Shown here in pieces: positions 45,263-54,548 of a stretch of DNA of 64,000 nucleotides. Position numbers and translations under genes: made by a program. The notes beneath the pieces are model-generated. The model made no database searches. It was given only the letters and a program-made list of their open reading frames with translations, and was not told the DNA's origin. Source of the DNA: Prevotella sp. E13-17 (GTDB lineage: Bacteria > Bacteroidota > Bacteroidia > Bacteroidales > Bacteroidaceae); NCBI RefSeq assembly GCF_022024035.1, contig NZ_CP091787.1, positions 930,001 to 994,000 on the forward strand. The letters are read 5' to 3'. Position 1 is the stretch's first letter; each line of letters opens with the position of its first letter.

Positions 45263-47719
45263 TTAATCCTTTGTTGCCACCGTATTGCGGATTTCGCTGA
45301 TGACAACGCCGGGATCCATCAAGCTGATGCGCAGTTTGATGGTCTTTTCTTCTTGACTTTCATAATCAATGGTGGCATCATTGTAGCCCTGAGCCACCGT
45401 GGTGTGCCACTTTCCTTTCATGGCTGTGGTCCGGAGCGATTGGGTGTTTGTCCAAGCCCCTTCGATAGAGAGGGCGACACGCAGGTCGTAGTCGGTATTG
45501 ATGGGGAAGTTCGAGAGGCAACGCACCTCGATGGTGTTGCGCCCGACCTTAACCGGTATCTCATAGTCAACATAGGGAGCCTCTGCTATTTGTGTGTCCT
45601 CATAGGCTTTCATGTCTAAAGGCCATACCGTGACGCTGGCCTGGTTGATGCCGACACCTTCCAAGGTCTTAACTGTGGGACTTGCCGCCGTATAGTGGTT
45701 TGCAGGGATGATGACCACCTCATCTTTTTTGCGTACAGCTTTTGTCTTGCTGATGTTGGCTGTTGTGGCAGTTGCAGGCATGTCGAACTGCTTTTGATTG
45801 CGAGGCTTACAGTTCATCATGCCTTTCCATTTACCCCCAGCAATATCGTTGTTGTACTTGTCGGTCAATGCAAGGATGGTGTTGTAGGCTGTCTGTGCCT
45901 CGTTGGCATACTTCAGGGCCAATTCCTTCTGTCCCAGTTTAGCCAATTCCAGACTCTGTGCCGCACGGAAAGTCTTGACATTCATCTGATAGGCCCCTTT
46001 CACTGGATATTCGATCAGTTGGAAGAAGGCATCCTGCAGTTCTGTAGGAATCTGCGGCTTCAGTGCATCAACCTGTTGGGTCAGCGCAGCATAGCTGCTG
46101 ATACGCTGTTCCATGTCGTCATACGTGTATTTAATCATGTGCACATGCTCGGGTTTGCCGCCTGCTGCCAGGTGGTAATATTCCTTTTTGATGGCAGCTA
46201 TCTGGTCGGCATAGGCTGCACCAAAGGTTCGTTCAGCCCATGCGCGGTTGTAGCCAATGGCTTTCTCGGGCGTCCATTGGTTGATGTCCCACGCCAGGTC
46301 CATGCAGAACTCGAGTTCCATCTCGGCAGGCTTGATGTCGCCGACGTTGATAACCCACAGTGTGCGAATACCTTGGTCGTAGGCACGCGACAGCTCGTAG
46401 CTCATCAGCGAAGGCGAGTGGGAGGCAATCCACAGATAGTCGGCAGGTGTTCCCCAATATGACACGTGGTAGTACACACCATTGCCGCCGCTGCGGGCCT
46501 GCTCGGCGGGTTTGGGCAACTGGCGGATGTAGCCGTGGTTGTCATCGACCCAGCAGAGGGTCACGTCTTCGGGCACTTGCAGACCGGCATTGTAGGCATC
46601 GAGCACTTCCTTGTAGGGGATGAACAGCTGTGGCACCTTGGTCACATCGTCGAAGTACTTGCCCAGCAGCTCGCGCTGATAACCGATGATGTCGGTCAGT
46701 CCGCGCACCTTGTCTTCTGTTGAGGGATAGCCCGAGATGCCCCAGTCGTGCACGCCACGCATGCCGAGGGTGTACATGCCGTCGTAATCCACGCTTTCTG
46801 CCACGCGCTCTTCCCAGTATTGCTGAATCTTGGCTTTGTTCGTGACGTAGTTCCAGTCTTCGTTGTTGCCATTCCAGGGGGCATGGCGCCACTCCCACTC
46901 GTTGTCGCGCAGCATCTGTTCGCAGTGGCTGGAGCCCAGCATGATGTCGTACTTGCGGGCCACGGGCAGGTTGTCCTTGTTGGCCCAGAAGGCTTCTGAA
47001 CACAGGTGCATGGCAGGCCACAGCGTGTTGGCGCGCAAGCGCAACAGCAGCTCCATCACGCGGGCATAGGTGTTGGGACCGATGTTGTTGTACTTCTTGT
47101 CGATGCCCTTAGACGCCCAAGGGAACAGAGCGAAGTCTTCGTCGTTGATGAAGATGCCGCGATACTTCACGGAGGGCTCCTTCGAGGTGGTCTTTTCACC
47201 GTTCACGTAGAGCGCCTCTTTCTTTGCTGGCGCCACATCGGCCCACCACACATAGGGTGAGACACCCATTTGGCGTGAGAGTTCAAACAGGCCATAGGCG
47301 GTGCCACGGGGTGTGGAACCAGCAACCACCAGTGCTCGTGGGTTTTTGGTCATCTGAATGGTGAAGACCTCCCACTTGCCGCAGATGTCAGTCACGTCAA
47401 TTTTTCCTTCGCTCACTAGCTGGTCGATAAAGGCCGACTGCCCCACCGTTCCGGCAATGATGGGCAGTGTTGTCTGTGCCAGACTGTTAGTCACATCAGG
47501 ACGTTTACCACTGACCAGCTCCATATCGTTGGCCAAACAGTTTGCTACCGTTCTGACGACTTCGGCATCGTTGTCGGCCACGGCAATGGTGGTCTTGAAC
47601 ATGTCGTTGACCAGCGTCATGCTTTCTGCCGTCGGTCGTTCACTGATGCTGATGCTTTGTTGTGCATTCATGCACGTGGGCACCAGCGCCAGTAGTGCAA
47701 TAATAGTTTTCTTTTTCAT
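45263..47719 (-). CDS. GH115 alpha-glucuronidase-like enzyme, secreted
   Basis: An 818-residue exported enzyme. Signal peptide to about 19. The GH115 N-terminal domain has PRALVVAGSTPRGTAYGLFELSRQMGVSPYVWWADV. The catalytic barrel starts VKYRGIFINDEDFALFPWA, then LLLRLRANTLWPAMHLCSEAFW, MLGSSHCEQMLRDNEWEW and VTLCWVDDNHGYIRQLP. GH115 enzymes remove alpha-1,2-linked (4-O-methyl)glucuronic acid from xylans and related glycans. There is no sorting tail: the protein ends in a beta-sandwich typical of GH115. It follows the second GH76-like gene by 27 bp and is probably in its transcript. Confidence 0.87.
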   Translation of the reverse strand: MKKKTIIALLALVPTCMNAQQSISISERPTAESMTLVNDMFKTTIAVADNDAEVVRTVANCLANDMELVSGKRPDVTNSLAQTTLPIIAGTVGQSAFIDQLVSEGKIDVTDICGKWEVFTIQMTKNPRALVVAGSTPRGTAYGLFELSRQMGVSPYVWWADVAPAKKEALYVNGEKTTSKEPSVKYRGIFINDEDFALFPWASKGIDKKYNNIGPNTYARVMELLLRLRANTLWPAMHLCSEAFWANKDNLPVARKYDIMLGSSHCEQMLRDNEWEWRHAPWNGNNEDWNYVTNKAKIQQYWEERVAESVDYDGMYTLGMRGVHDWGISGYPSTEDKVRGLTDIIGYQRELLGKYFDDVTKVPQLFIPYKEVLDAYNAGLQVPEDVTLCWVDDNHGYIRQLPKPAEQARSGGNGVYYHVSYWGTPADYLWIASHSPSLMSYELSRAYDQGIRTLWVINVGDIKPAEMELEFCMDLAWDINQWTPEKAIGYNRAWAERTFGAAYADQIAAIKKEYYHLAAGGKPEHVHMIKYTYDDMEQRISSYAALTQQVDALKPQIPTELQDAFFQLIEYPVKGAYQMNVKTFRAAQSLELAKLGQKELALKYANEAQTAYNTILALTDKYNNDIAGGKWKGMMNCKPRNQKQFDMPATATTANISKTKAVRKKDEVVIIPANHYTAASPTVKTLEGVGINQASVTVWPLDMKAYEDTQIAEAPYVDYEIPVKVGRNTIEVRCLSNFPINTDYDLRVALSIEGAWTNTQSLRTTAMKGKWHTTVAQGYNDATIDYESQEEKTIKLRISLMDPGVVISEIRNTVATKD

Positions 47720-47746
47720 CTGTTAGTTTTTTTATGTAGTATGCTT

Positions 47747-49057
47747 TTATCGTTTTATCACCTTAATAATACGTCCATCTTTTTGCTTCTTGATGTTCAG
47801 TCCCCTCTGCATGCTTTTCAGGGGTTGTCCGGCAGTATTGAATAGCTGTACGGGTGCATTCTTCTCAAGCTCTACGTCATTGATGCTGTTGGCAGAGGTT
47901 GTCAGAGCCAGTGCCATGCGTGCGGTGTTCTCCATGAGCGACACGCCACTGGCCATGGCACCCATCGAAGGTGTCGATTCTTCATCGAAAGCCTCGCCCC
48001 AATAGTAACTGCAGAAGGTGTAGGGGTAGGCCTCGAGGTTCAGGTTGCTCCACAGTGTGTTGGCATTTTTCTGCAGGAAGTTGATGATGGGCCTCTTGTA
48101 GGTGGCGCTCATTGATTCGTCGAGTACGAAATTGACGAGATATGGAATCAGTACTGCTTTGAAAATGCTCTGGTCCATGCTGTTACCCTCGTTGCGTAGC
48201 AGTCCTCTGTCGGTGCAACGGGAGCTGCTAATGGCGTAGTAAAGCACCTTTGAGGCCATATTCTTATATTCTGTTTGACCGGTGAGATGATAGAGGTAGC
48301 GTGCTGCTTCGCCGAAAGTACCCTGAGTGTAGGTGAGGGGCGGCTCTTCTACACGTCCATCGTTGTTCAGCTTTCTCATCTCGTTGGCCTGATAGGCATA
48401 GATATTCTTGGCTGCCTCTAGGTATGAACTTTCGTTATAGCGCTCGTAGAGCTTAGATGCTACCAGGCAGCCTGGCGAGTTGGTGCAGGCATTGGGGCCG
48501 GAGCCATCGTCTTTCCATGGCAGACTGAAGTAACCGTCGTTCCAAGAACCACGTGGCAAGATATAGTTGTCGAAAATAGTGCGGGCTGTGGCGGCATAGG
48601 TGTCGTCGTCGAGCGCTTCGCTGATGTGAATCAGCGTCAGGCAAATCCAGCACATGTCATCGGTAAACGTGTTGTAAAATCCTGTGTCGTCACCTTGCTT
48701 GAAGTACCAGTTGTTTGCATGGTTTTGATACCAGCGTTGCATGGTTTGCTTGTAAAATCTGGCTCTGGCGGCATCAGTGTTCTTGATGCGCTGGTAGGCG
48801 TAGATGATAGGGTCTAATGCATGAGCTTGCTGCCAATAGATGGTGGCTGATTCGTTTTTAGCGTTGGTATTGCTGGTTGGAATCGCATAGAAGATACCAG
48901 TTGCCCTGTTCATAAATTGTCCTGTAAACGTGTTGAGCAGTGAGTCTGAACGCCCAGAATAGTCGCGTTCGATCAGTCTTGCCAACGTGCTTGTTTGTGC
49001 ATTTAGTGAAACTAATGCAGTTGATAAAAATGCAATAGCTATTAATGCTTTTTTCAT
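47747..49057 (-). CDS. GH76-like secreted glycosidase
   Basis: A 436-residue exported protein. Signal peptide to 20 (LNAQ). (alpha/alpha)6-barrel pattern with an Asp133-Asp134 pair in NTFTDDMCWICLTLIHISEAL, corresponding to the GH76 catalytic pair, and CTNSPGCLVASKLYERY, the counterpart of the GH76 Cys-rich turn. It is distantly related to the GH76 enzyme at 29610-31181. The C-terminal tail LFNTAGQPLKSMQRGLNIKK is of the Prevotella type. The start MKKALIA was chosen because it begins the signal peptide. Two tandem TATCTTTG boxes lie about 65 bp upstream. Confidence 0.78.
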   Translation of the reverse strand: MKKALIAIAFLSTALVSLNAQTSTLARLIERDYSGRSDSLLNTFTGQFMNRATGIFYAIPTSNTNAKNESATIYWQQAHALDPIIYAYQRIKNTDAARARFYKQTMQRWYQNHANNWYFKQGDDTGFYNTFTDDMCWICLTLIHISEALDDDTYAATARTIFDNYILPRGSWNDGYFSLPWKDDGSGPNACTNSPGCLVASKLYERYNESSYLEAAKNIYAYQANEMRKLNNDGRVEEPPLTYTQGTFGEAARYLYHLTGQTEYKNMASKVLYYAISSSRCTDRGLLRNEGNSMDQSIFKAVLIPYLVNFVLDESMSATYKRPIINFLQKNANTLWSNLNLEAYPYTFCSYYWGEAFDEESTPSMGAMASGVSLMENTARMALALTTSANSINDVELEKNAPVQLFNTAGQPLKSMQRGLNIKKQKDGRIIKVIKR

Positions 49058-49307
49058 CAGAGATACTTTTGGTTTAGTTATTGTCATTATTACGTTACTT
49101 ATATCACCATTTTTAGGTGCAAAGATACAAAGATAAAATCAATTATAGCCATAATTTCCTGATTTTTAGCTTTTGTCAATGGATTTATAAAAATTATCTG
49201 GGCTCAAGCGAAAATTCATAGGGGTAATCCTTTATTTGCGCTTTTTCAGTAGAGGCTCAGCAGATTCTTTAGATAGAAATCAATAAAGTAGAGATCAGAT
49301 AGAAAAA
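49058..49307 (-). promoter_or_regulatory. upstream region of the GH76-like gene with two tandem -7 boxes
   Basis: On the minus strand TATCTTTG occurs twice in a row (complements of 49120-49127 and 49128-49135). No matching TTTG is seen 19-21 bp upstream of either. The rest of the region is AT-rich and without other visible features. Confidence 0.4.
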
Positions 49308-49701
49308 GGACAGGATTACTCCCTCCCTTGGGAGGGTAGGGGTGGGGTTGTTCTTGGTCGGGATAGGAACGGTTTCGCACTGTCATAGTGCTGCTTTCGT
49401 CTTGTTATAGTTTCGCTTTTGCGTTGTAATAGCTTTACTTTTGATGTCCGTCCAGCCCCTAGATGTGGCGCATCCAGCCCCTGGAACGGGTCGTTTTAGC
49501 CCCTGGATGCGGTTGTTCTAAGGGCTGGATGTAGAGCATCCAGGGGCTAGACCAGAAATGAAAGCTTCGGTTTTAGACTTTAGAAACGCCACTTCAAGAC
49601 TTTAGAATACGTGCTTTTAGACTTTAAAACGACCCTCTTCAGACTCTGGAAATGCCAATCCAAGACTCTGGGAGCATCGCGAAACCTACGCAATTGCAAC
49701 T
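49308..49701 (-). repeat. non-coding element with 22-bp period, copy 2 (inverted)
   Basis: Read on the minus strand this matches 20486-20875. Over the first 350 or so aligned positions I count 13 substitutions and no insertions or deletions. Eleven of the differences fall in the first block and its junction. In several places this copy keeps the unit consensus that copy 1 has lost (AGAGTCT in unit 1, CCCCTGGAT in unit 6), so it may be nearer the ancestral form. The palindromic end CCCTCCCTTGGGAGGG plus GGGGTGGGG is longer than in copy 1. It begins 2 bp after the stop of the 49704-54500 gene. Confidence 0.88.
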
Positions 49702-49703
49702 CT

Positions 49704-52700
49704 TTATTTAATCATCACTTTCTTATGATTGATGATGTTAATGCCCTTATTTGGCTGCGACAGATGTTGTCCTGTCAGAGAATAGATTTTGTCTTCTTGT
49801 TTAGTGGTCGTAAGTGTGTGGTTGAGGTTGTCTGTTCCCGTCAGATGGTGAATACGAAAGAAGTCCACCTTGAACCAACCAGCATTATCGCTGGTCGAAC
49901 GTTCGCCGTTGTTTCGTTTGTTGCCTGTTTTAATGCCAATGGTCAGGTCTTCTCCAGCTTTGACGTTGACCTTCACCTCCATGTCGCGCAGAACGACATT
50001 CGACGAACTGCCACCTGCATAGCCGGCGTAAGTGTTGATTTCTCCTTCTGTGAGCAGGTTAGTGTAGTCTGCCGCAGTGCCGTAGTATTGAACGTTTTGG
50101 TTGGCGAAGAGACGGCAGTTGGTTTTCTTGTTCGATTCTACCCATAGCTTGCATGCAACAAGATATTCACCGGGTTCCAACTTCGATGCAGGAATGGTCT
50201 GATAGAGCCAGAACTCGTCGGGCATGGGCACAGAGTTAATCCAGCATACGTTGTTGCCGTGCAGGTTGGTGGCATCTTGGTTCACACCATAGGAATCAAG
50301 TCCGTTTGCTCCTTTTTTCAATTCACCTTTCGACAACCAGTTGCAGGGAATGCCTCGGCCGATATTGCCTTTGGCATTCAGCTGGCAGTTGTTGTTGTAT
50401 TCAAAGTCATTGTTCTCAATGAGCTGTTCGGTGAGCGTCAGGTCTTCAGCCTCGGCCATGCGACCACGAATGGCTTCTATGCGAGCATCCATCTCAAACT
50501 TGTCATCGGTGTCGTACCAGTTGCTGAAAACACCATGTTGTGATGCTATCAGTGCGGCTTTCGCTGCTTTCATAGCTTCATAGGAAGTGGCTAGATGGCT
50601 ATAGCGATCTTCTTTGTTCTTATAAGCATAGACGAAATGATAAACGGCAGTACTTAAGTTCTCCATATAGTGAGCATAGGCCGAGAGATGATCGTAGAAG
50701 AATGTCTGGCGGTCGGAAGGCAACTTACTCTGTATGGCTTCGCAGTGGCGTGCCACCTCGGCAAAGGCCTTCATCTCGCGACTCATGCCTGCCAAGACAC
50801 TGTCCACAGGGTTGCGTCCTTCGATGCGGAATGTGCGTCCTGCCACACTCTCGTATCCAATCTCTGTAAATGGGTTCGACTTAAAGGTGTTCCATGTGTT
50901 GTTAATCTGTTTGATAACCTGTGAGTGGCGCAAGTCCTGAAACACATACTGACGGTCGAACCCACCGGGGAAGTCGCTCTTCTTGGGGTTCCAGTAAGCA
51001 TAGTAATAGTCGTGGTAGAGTTGTGCTATTTCATCGGCATGTTCTTCTCCAAAGTATTGCGCACAGAACTGACGCATGAAGTCGTTTGTGTTGTAACTAT
51101 TTGAGTTCCACATCATGGCAGCGTTGGCACTCATCTCCATCAAGAATTCACGAACATTGCCTGCATTGACTACACTGAAAGTCAGTGGACCCTTGCTTTG
51201 TACGTAGCGATAGTTGTCTTCCATCTTCCAAGGTCCTTCGGCAGGAGCCAAGTGGGCACCAGTGGAGTAGAACTGCAGGTTCATGTAGTAGCCCAGTTTC
51301 ACGTTGTTCACGTTGGTCCAGTTCACCAGGTCATCATAGGGATAGTGGTCACGTCGGCCTGCAACAAACGTCCACAACATGTTGGTGGCTGTGGGCGGTT
51401 GCAGATGACCGGCAGCAAGCAGCGACGATATCTCGTCATAGAACGTCATGCGTACAAAGGGGTTCGCCTCGCCAGTTGCCTGACAAATCATGTCGTATTG
51501 TTCTTTCACCATTCGATTGATGACAGCACCGCGCTCAGCGTCTGAAGAGGGCGCATCAGTAAAGACAGACCAGAAAGGCTGGTCGGTCTTACCTCGGAAG
51601 GCCACCTGCCAAAGGTTCTCTACACCGCTGTTCATCACCGAGTTGATGTTGTACTGCCAGAACTCACGCAACGATGCCATGTCGTTGACAGAAAGAGCTG
51701 GAGGCGTTGTCTTTCTGACCTGTTGCCAGTAGGCATCCCAGTTGGCAAAACTATTGTTTAGTGCTACCATGTGGTGTGACGTTAGCACCAGTCCGTATTT
51801 CTTGTAGAGCATGGCCTCGCTATTAAGCGTGCCATTGGTGGTTACGGTAGCTGTGTATTCCACCGTGTTCAGTTTCAGTCGGAGCATGGTTTCCAGCCAT
51901 CGCTCGTTATTGTCTGTGCTCAGTCGGCGCCAGGGCACAAACAAGTCTTCGTCGTTAGGAAACCAGGCACGGTAGCGAACCGTAGGTGATGACACATAGT
52001 AATCTAAATCATCTGAAACCTCTATTTGAGTCTGTTGCTCTGGTTTCCAGTCGCACCAATACCATAGTGGGGGTACTCCCAGAATCTTCTCGCTCAGTGT
52101 GTAGATGGCATAAATAGTGCCTCGCATGTCGGCGCCCTGCATCACAATGCGATGGTTGTCTGCGTCGGCATAGACGCGGTGCGATTCGTAGCCGTCAGTT
52201 TCCTTTGCTTCGGGCAATAGCTGCTCAACACCTTTGGTGCTCATGTTGGCTACTAAGAGTTCTACACCGCTCGTTTGGCCTGCGGTCGATGCAATCTCTG
52301 GTCTGAAACCTAACACTTTTTCGAAGTCACGCTGTAAGGCTTCGACAGCTAGTTTGACTTGGCTACATTCCTCTTCAGGAACAATGATGGTGACGTTGCC
52401 TTTGGCCAGGGTCAGCCCTTCTATTGCGTTCTTGACAGAGAAGGTGACACGTGGACTTATCTCTGTGTAGCCGTTGTCTGCGAAAAGCACGGCATAGTAG
52501 TCGTTGACGTCTTTAATGTTGAATTGTATTGTTCCATTGTTGTTTGTTGTGTACTGCCAGGCATACGATGGCGTACCAGGACCAGGCTGTTGCCCCTTCA
52601 GATAAATGCCAATCCAAGCTTGAGTGCCTACAGGAGCATTTTGATAGTTGATATTAATGGTTGCTCCCGGTTCGTATTTTGGGTTGTCAAGAATCAATTG

Positions 52701-54500
52701 TGGGGCTGTCGAACCGCTCACGTCGATAACCTTTGACTCGGAATAATCGCTCCAGTCAAGATTCATAGAACGGTTGCGACATCGCATGAAGAAATGGCCA
52801 GAAGGAAGGTCTTTCTTCGTCAATTCAAGAGTGGTGACTGGCTGGCCATTGCGCACATTCTTTGGCATAAAAGTATTGTCTACATCGTAATAGTCTTCGA
52901 ATAGAAGGGTACGCTGATAAACAATATCGGTAAATTTCGCATCGCGTGCTATCTGGTATTCACTGCTGTGCAGACCTTCAACAGTAGCTTGTTGCTGAAT
53001 AGTGGCTGGTAGTGTCACTTCAGTTGAAGATAAGTAGAGCGAAGGTGTAGCAGGTTTGTCTGTTTGTGAGAGCTTGCGACTAAAACGATCAATGAGTACA
53101 TTGTCGAGAGCCAGACGTGAGTTGCCAATAGAATAGGTCTCTATGGTCACTTCATCGTTTGAAGGGTTGAACTCCATGAGTTGATATGTCCATTGATCAA
53201 TGGTTTTCTGTACTTCATCACGGTTGCGATTGTCGGGTGTTTTTCCCCACAACTGTTCATAGTCTTGAGCTGATGTACCCACACCGCCACCAGTAATCAT
53301 ATGGTAAACAGGCCATTCTTGCATCTGTCCGCGTGCATAGAGATGATGATGTCCTGCACAGTTCAGTACGTGCTTCTTTGAAGAAGAGAGGATGGGCATG
53401 ATTTCATTAGTCATCCAAGGATTGGTGTCGCTTGCCCATTGTTCAGCATAGAGGGGGCGATGCTGCACACTGATGATGAAACGCACGCTTGCATCCTTGT
53501 CTGCTGCTTCGACGACACGTTTTGCCCATTGCTTCTGTTGTTCAGACACACCATCTGTGTTCAATACAATGAAAAGTACAGGACCTGCCTGATAGGCATA
53601 ATAAAAGGCTGTATAACTCTTAATGCCCTGATAGTCCATGTTGCCATACGAAGCATAGTGACCATCGTAAAGTTTCAACTCTGGGTCTTTAAACAGTTCG
53701 TGATTGCCCACACAGGTCATGATGGGCAATTTTGACATGACCTCACGTGACTTATATAGATGTGTAAACTCATATTGTCTAATGGAGCCAGAGTCAACCT
53801 GATCTCCAACGTTCATTATCATGCTTACATTATCTTCGAGGTTCTCTTTACCCCACTTCTGTTGCGCCTTACGTGCCGCCATACGTATCAGCCATTCATA
53901 GTCTGAACGCTCGTTGCGCTGATGGTCGCCAATCATTAGAATACGGAAGGGTTTTAGACTCGTAGGCTCAGGCATGGTGCGAAAGTGGTGTATTTCGCTA
54001 CTTTTCTCACCACAGATAACTTGATAATAATAGACGGTGTTGGGTGATAGGCCCTCTATCTGGGCATTATACCAATAATAGCTGGTAGCAATCTGACGTG
54101 CAGAAGAAGAGACTTGCTTGTCAAGATGATTCGCATCTGTTCCATACTTGACAATTGAGTTGTTATTGATAGCCTTCGTCTTCCAACATACCTGGATGCT
54201 ATGGTCGGTAGCCTGATTCAGATATGGCGCAGTCATCTCTGCCGGTACTTCAATAGGTGTAACCGTAAGACGTATGGCATCGTAAGTCCCGTCTCCATTT
54301 TCTGTGTAGTATATGTCTGGCTCACTATAAGCTTTGTTGTTAATGGTGAGACTGGTTCCGTTTTTCGTCTTATACTCGCGAAAGGTTTTAATTGTCCGTA
54401 TCTCCGTGGGGGTGTCGGCAACTTTTTTTGCTGCCAGTCCACCTCCAAGGATGGGTATGCATAGTGTAAGTATGGCTAAAACAATATTTCTTGTATTCAT
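49704..54500 (-). CDS. purple-acid-phosphatase-like domain fused to a GH115-like domain, secreted
   Basis: A 1598-residue exported fusion. After the signal peptide, an FN3-like domain (about 85-175, ending NTVYYYQVICGE) precedes a metallophosphoesterase at about 180-470. All five metal-binding blocks are present: IGDHQRN, NVGDQVDSGS, CVGNHELF, SVQHRPLY and CAGHHHLYARG. A linker with Ig-like strands (about 480-680) leads to a GH115-like part (about 690-1300; TVRYRAWFPNDEDLFVPWRR, ETMLRLKLNTVEY, MTFYDEISSLLAAG). A C-terminal binding domain (about 1380-1560) and the sorting-type tail SLTGQHLSQPNKGINIINHK follow. The likely role is removal of phosphate and a uronic acid from one glycan; this is inferred. 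Confidence 0.78.
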   Translation of the reverse strand: MNTRNIVLAILTLCIPILGGGLAAKKVADTPTEIRTIKTFREYKTKNGTSLTINNKAYSEPDIYYTENGDGTYDAIRLTVTPIEVPAEMTAPYLNQATDHSIQVCWKTKAINNNSIVKYGTDANHLDKQVSSSARQIATSYYWYNAQIEGLSPNTVYYYQVICGEKSSEIHHFRTMPEPTSLKPFRILMIGDHQRNERSDYEWLIRMAARKAQQKWGKENLEDNVSMIMNVGDQVDSGSIRQYEFTHLYKSREVMSKLPIMTCVGNHELFKDPELKLYDGHYASYGNMDYQGIKSYTAFYYAYQAGPVLFIVLNTDGVSEQQKQWAKRVVEAADKDASVRFIISVQHRPLYAEQWASDTNPWMTNEIMPILSSSKKHVLNCAGHHHLYARGQMQEWPVYHMITGGGVGTSAQDYEQLWGKTPDNRNRDEVQKTIDQWTYQLMEFNPSNDEVTIETYSIGNSRLALDNVLIDRFSRKLSQTDKPATPSLYLSSTEVTLPATIQQQATVEGLHSSEYQIARDAKFTDIVYQRTLLFEDYYDVDNTFMPKNVRNGQPVTTLELTKKDLPSGHFFMRCRNRSMNLDWSDYSESKVIDVSGSTAPQLILDNPKYEPGATININYQNAPVGTQAWIGIYLKGQQPGPGTPSYAWQYTTNNNGTIQFNIKDVNDYYAVLFADNGYTEISPRVTFSVKNAIEGLTLAKGNVTIIVPEEECSQVKLAVEALQRDFEKVLGFRPEIASTAGQTSGVELLVANMSTKGVEQLLPEAKETDGYESHRVYADADNHRIVMQGADMRGTIYAIYTLSEKILGVPPLWYWCDWKPEQQTQIEVSDDLDYYVSSPTVRYRAWFPNDEDLFVPWRRLSTDNNERWLETMLRLKLNTVEYTATVTTNGTLNSEAMLYKKYGLVLTSHHMVALNNSFANWDAYWQQVRKTTPPALSVNDMASLREFWQYNINSVMNSGVENLWQVAFRGKTDQPFWSVFTDAPSSDAERGAVINRMVKEQYDMICQATGEANPFVRMTFYDEISSLLAAGHLQPPTATNMLWTFVAGRRDHYPYDDLVNWTNVNNVKLGYYMNLQFYSTGAHLAPAEGPWKMEDNYRYVQSKGPLTFSVVNAGNVREFLMEMSANAAMMWNSNSYNTNDFMRQFCAQYFGEEHADEIAQLYHDYYYAYWNPKKSDFPGGFDRQYVFQDLRHSQVIKQINNTWNTFKSNPFTEIGYESVAGRTFRIEGRNPVDSVLAGMSREMKAFAEVARHCEAIQSKLPSDRQTFFYDHLSAYAHYMENLSTAVYHFVYAYKNKEDRYSHLATSYEAMKAAKAALIASQHGVFSNWYDTDDKFEMDARIEAIRGRMAEAEDLTLTEQLIENNDFEYNNNCQLNAKGNIGRGIPCNWLSKGELKKGANGLDSYGVNQDATNLHGNNVCWINSVPMPDEFWLYQTIPASKLEPGEYLVACKLWVESNKKTNCRLFANQNVQYYGTAADYTNLLTEGEINTYAGYAGGSSSNVVLRDMEVKVNVKAGEDLTIGIKTGNKRNNGERSTSDNAGWFKVDFFRIHHLTGTDNLNHTLTTTKQEDKIYSLTGQHLSQPNKGINIINHKKVMIK

Positions 54501-54548
54501 GTTGCTTGAGAAATAAATAATAATTAGGTATTTAGACTATAATATCAA

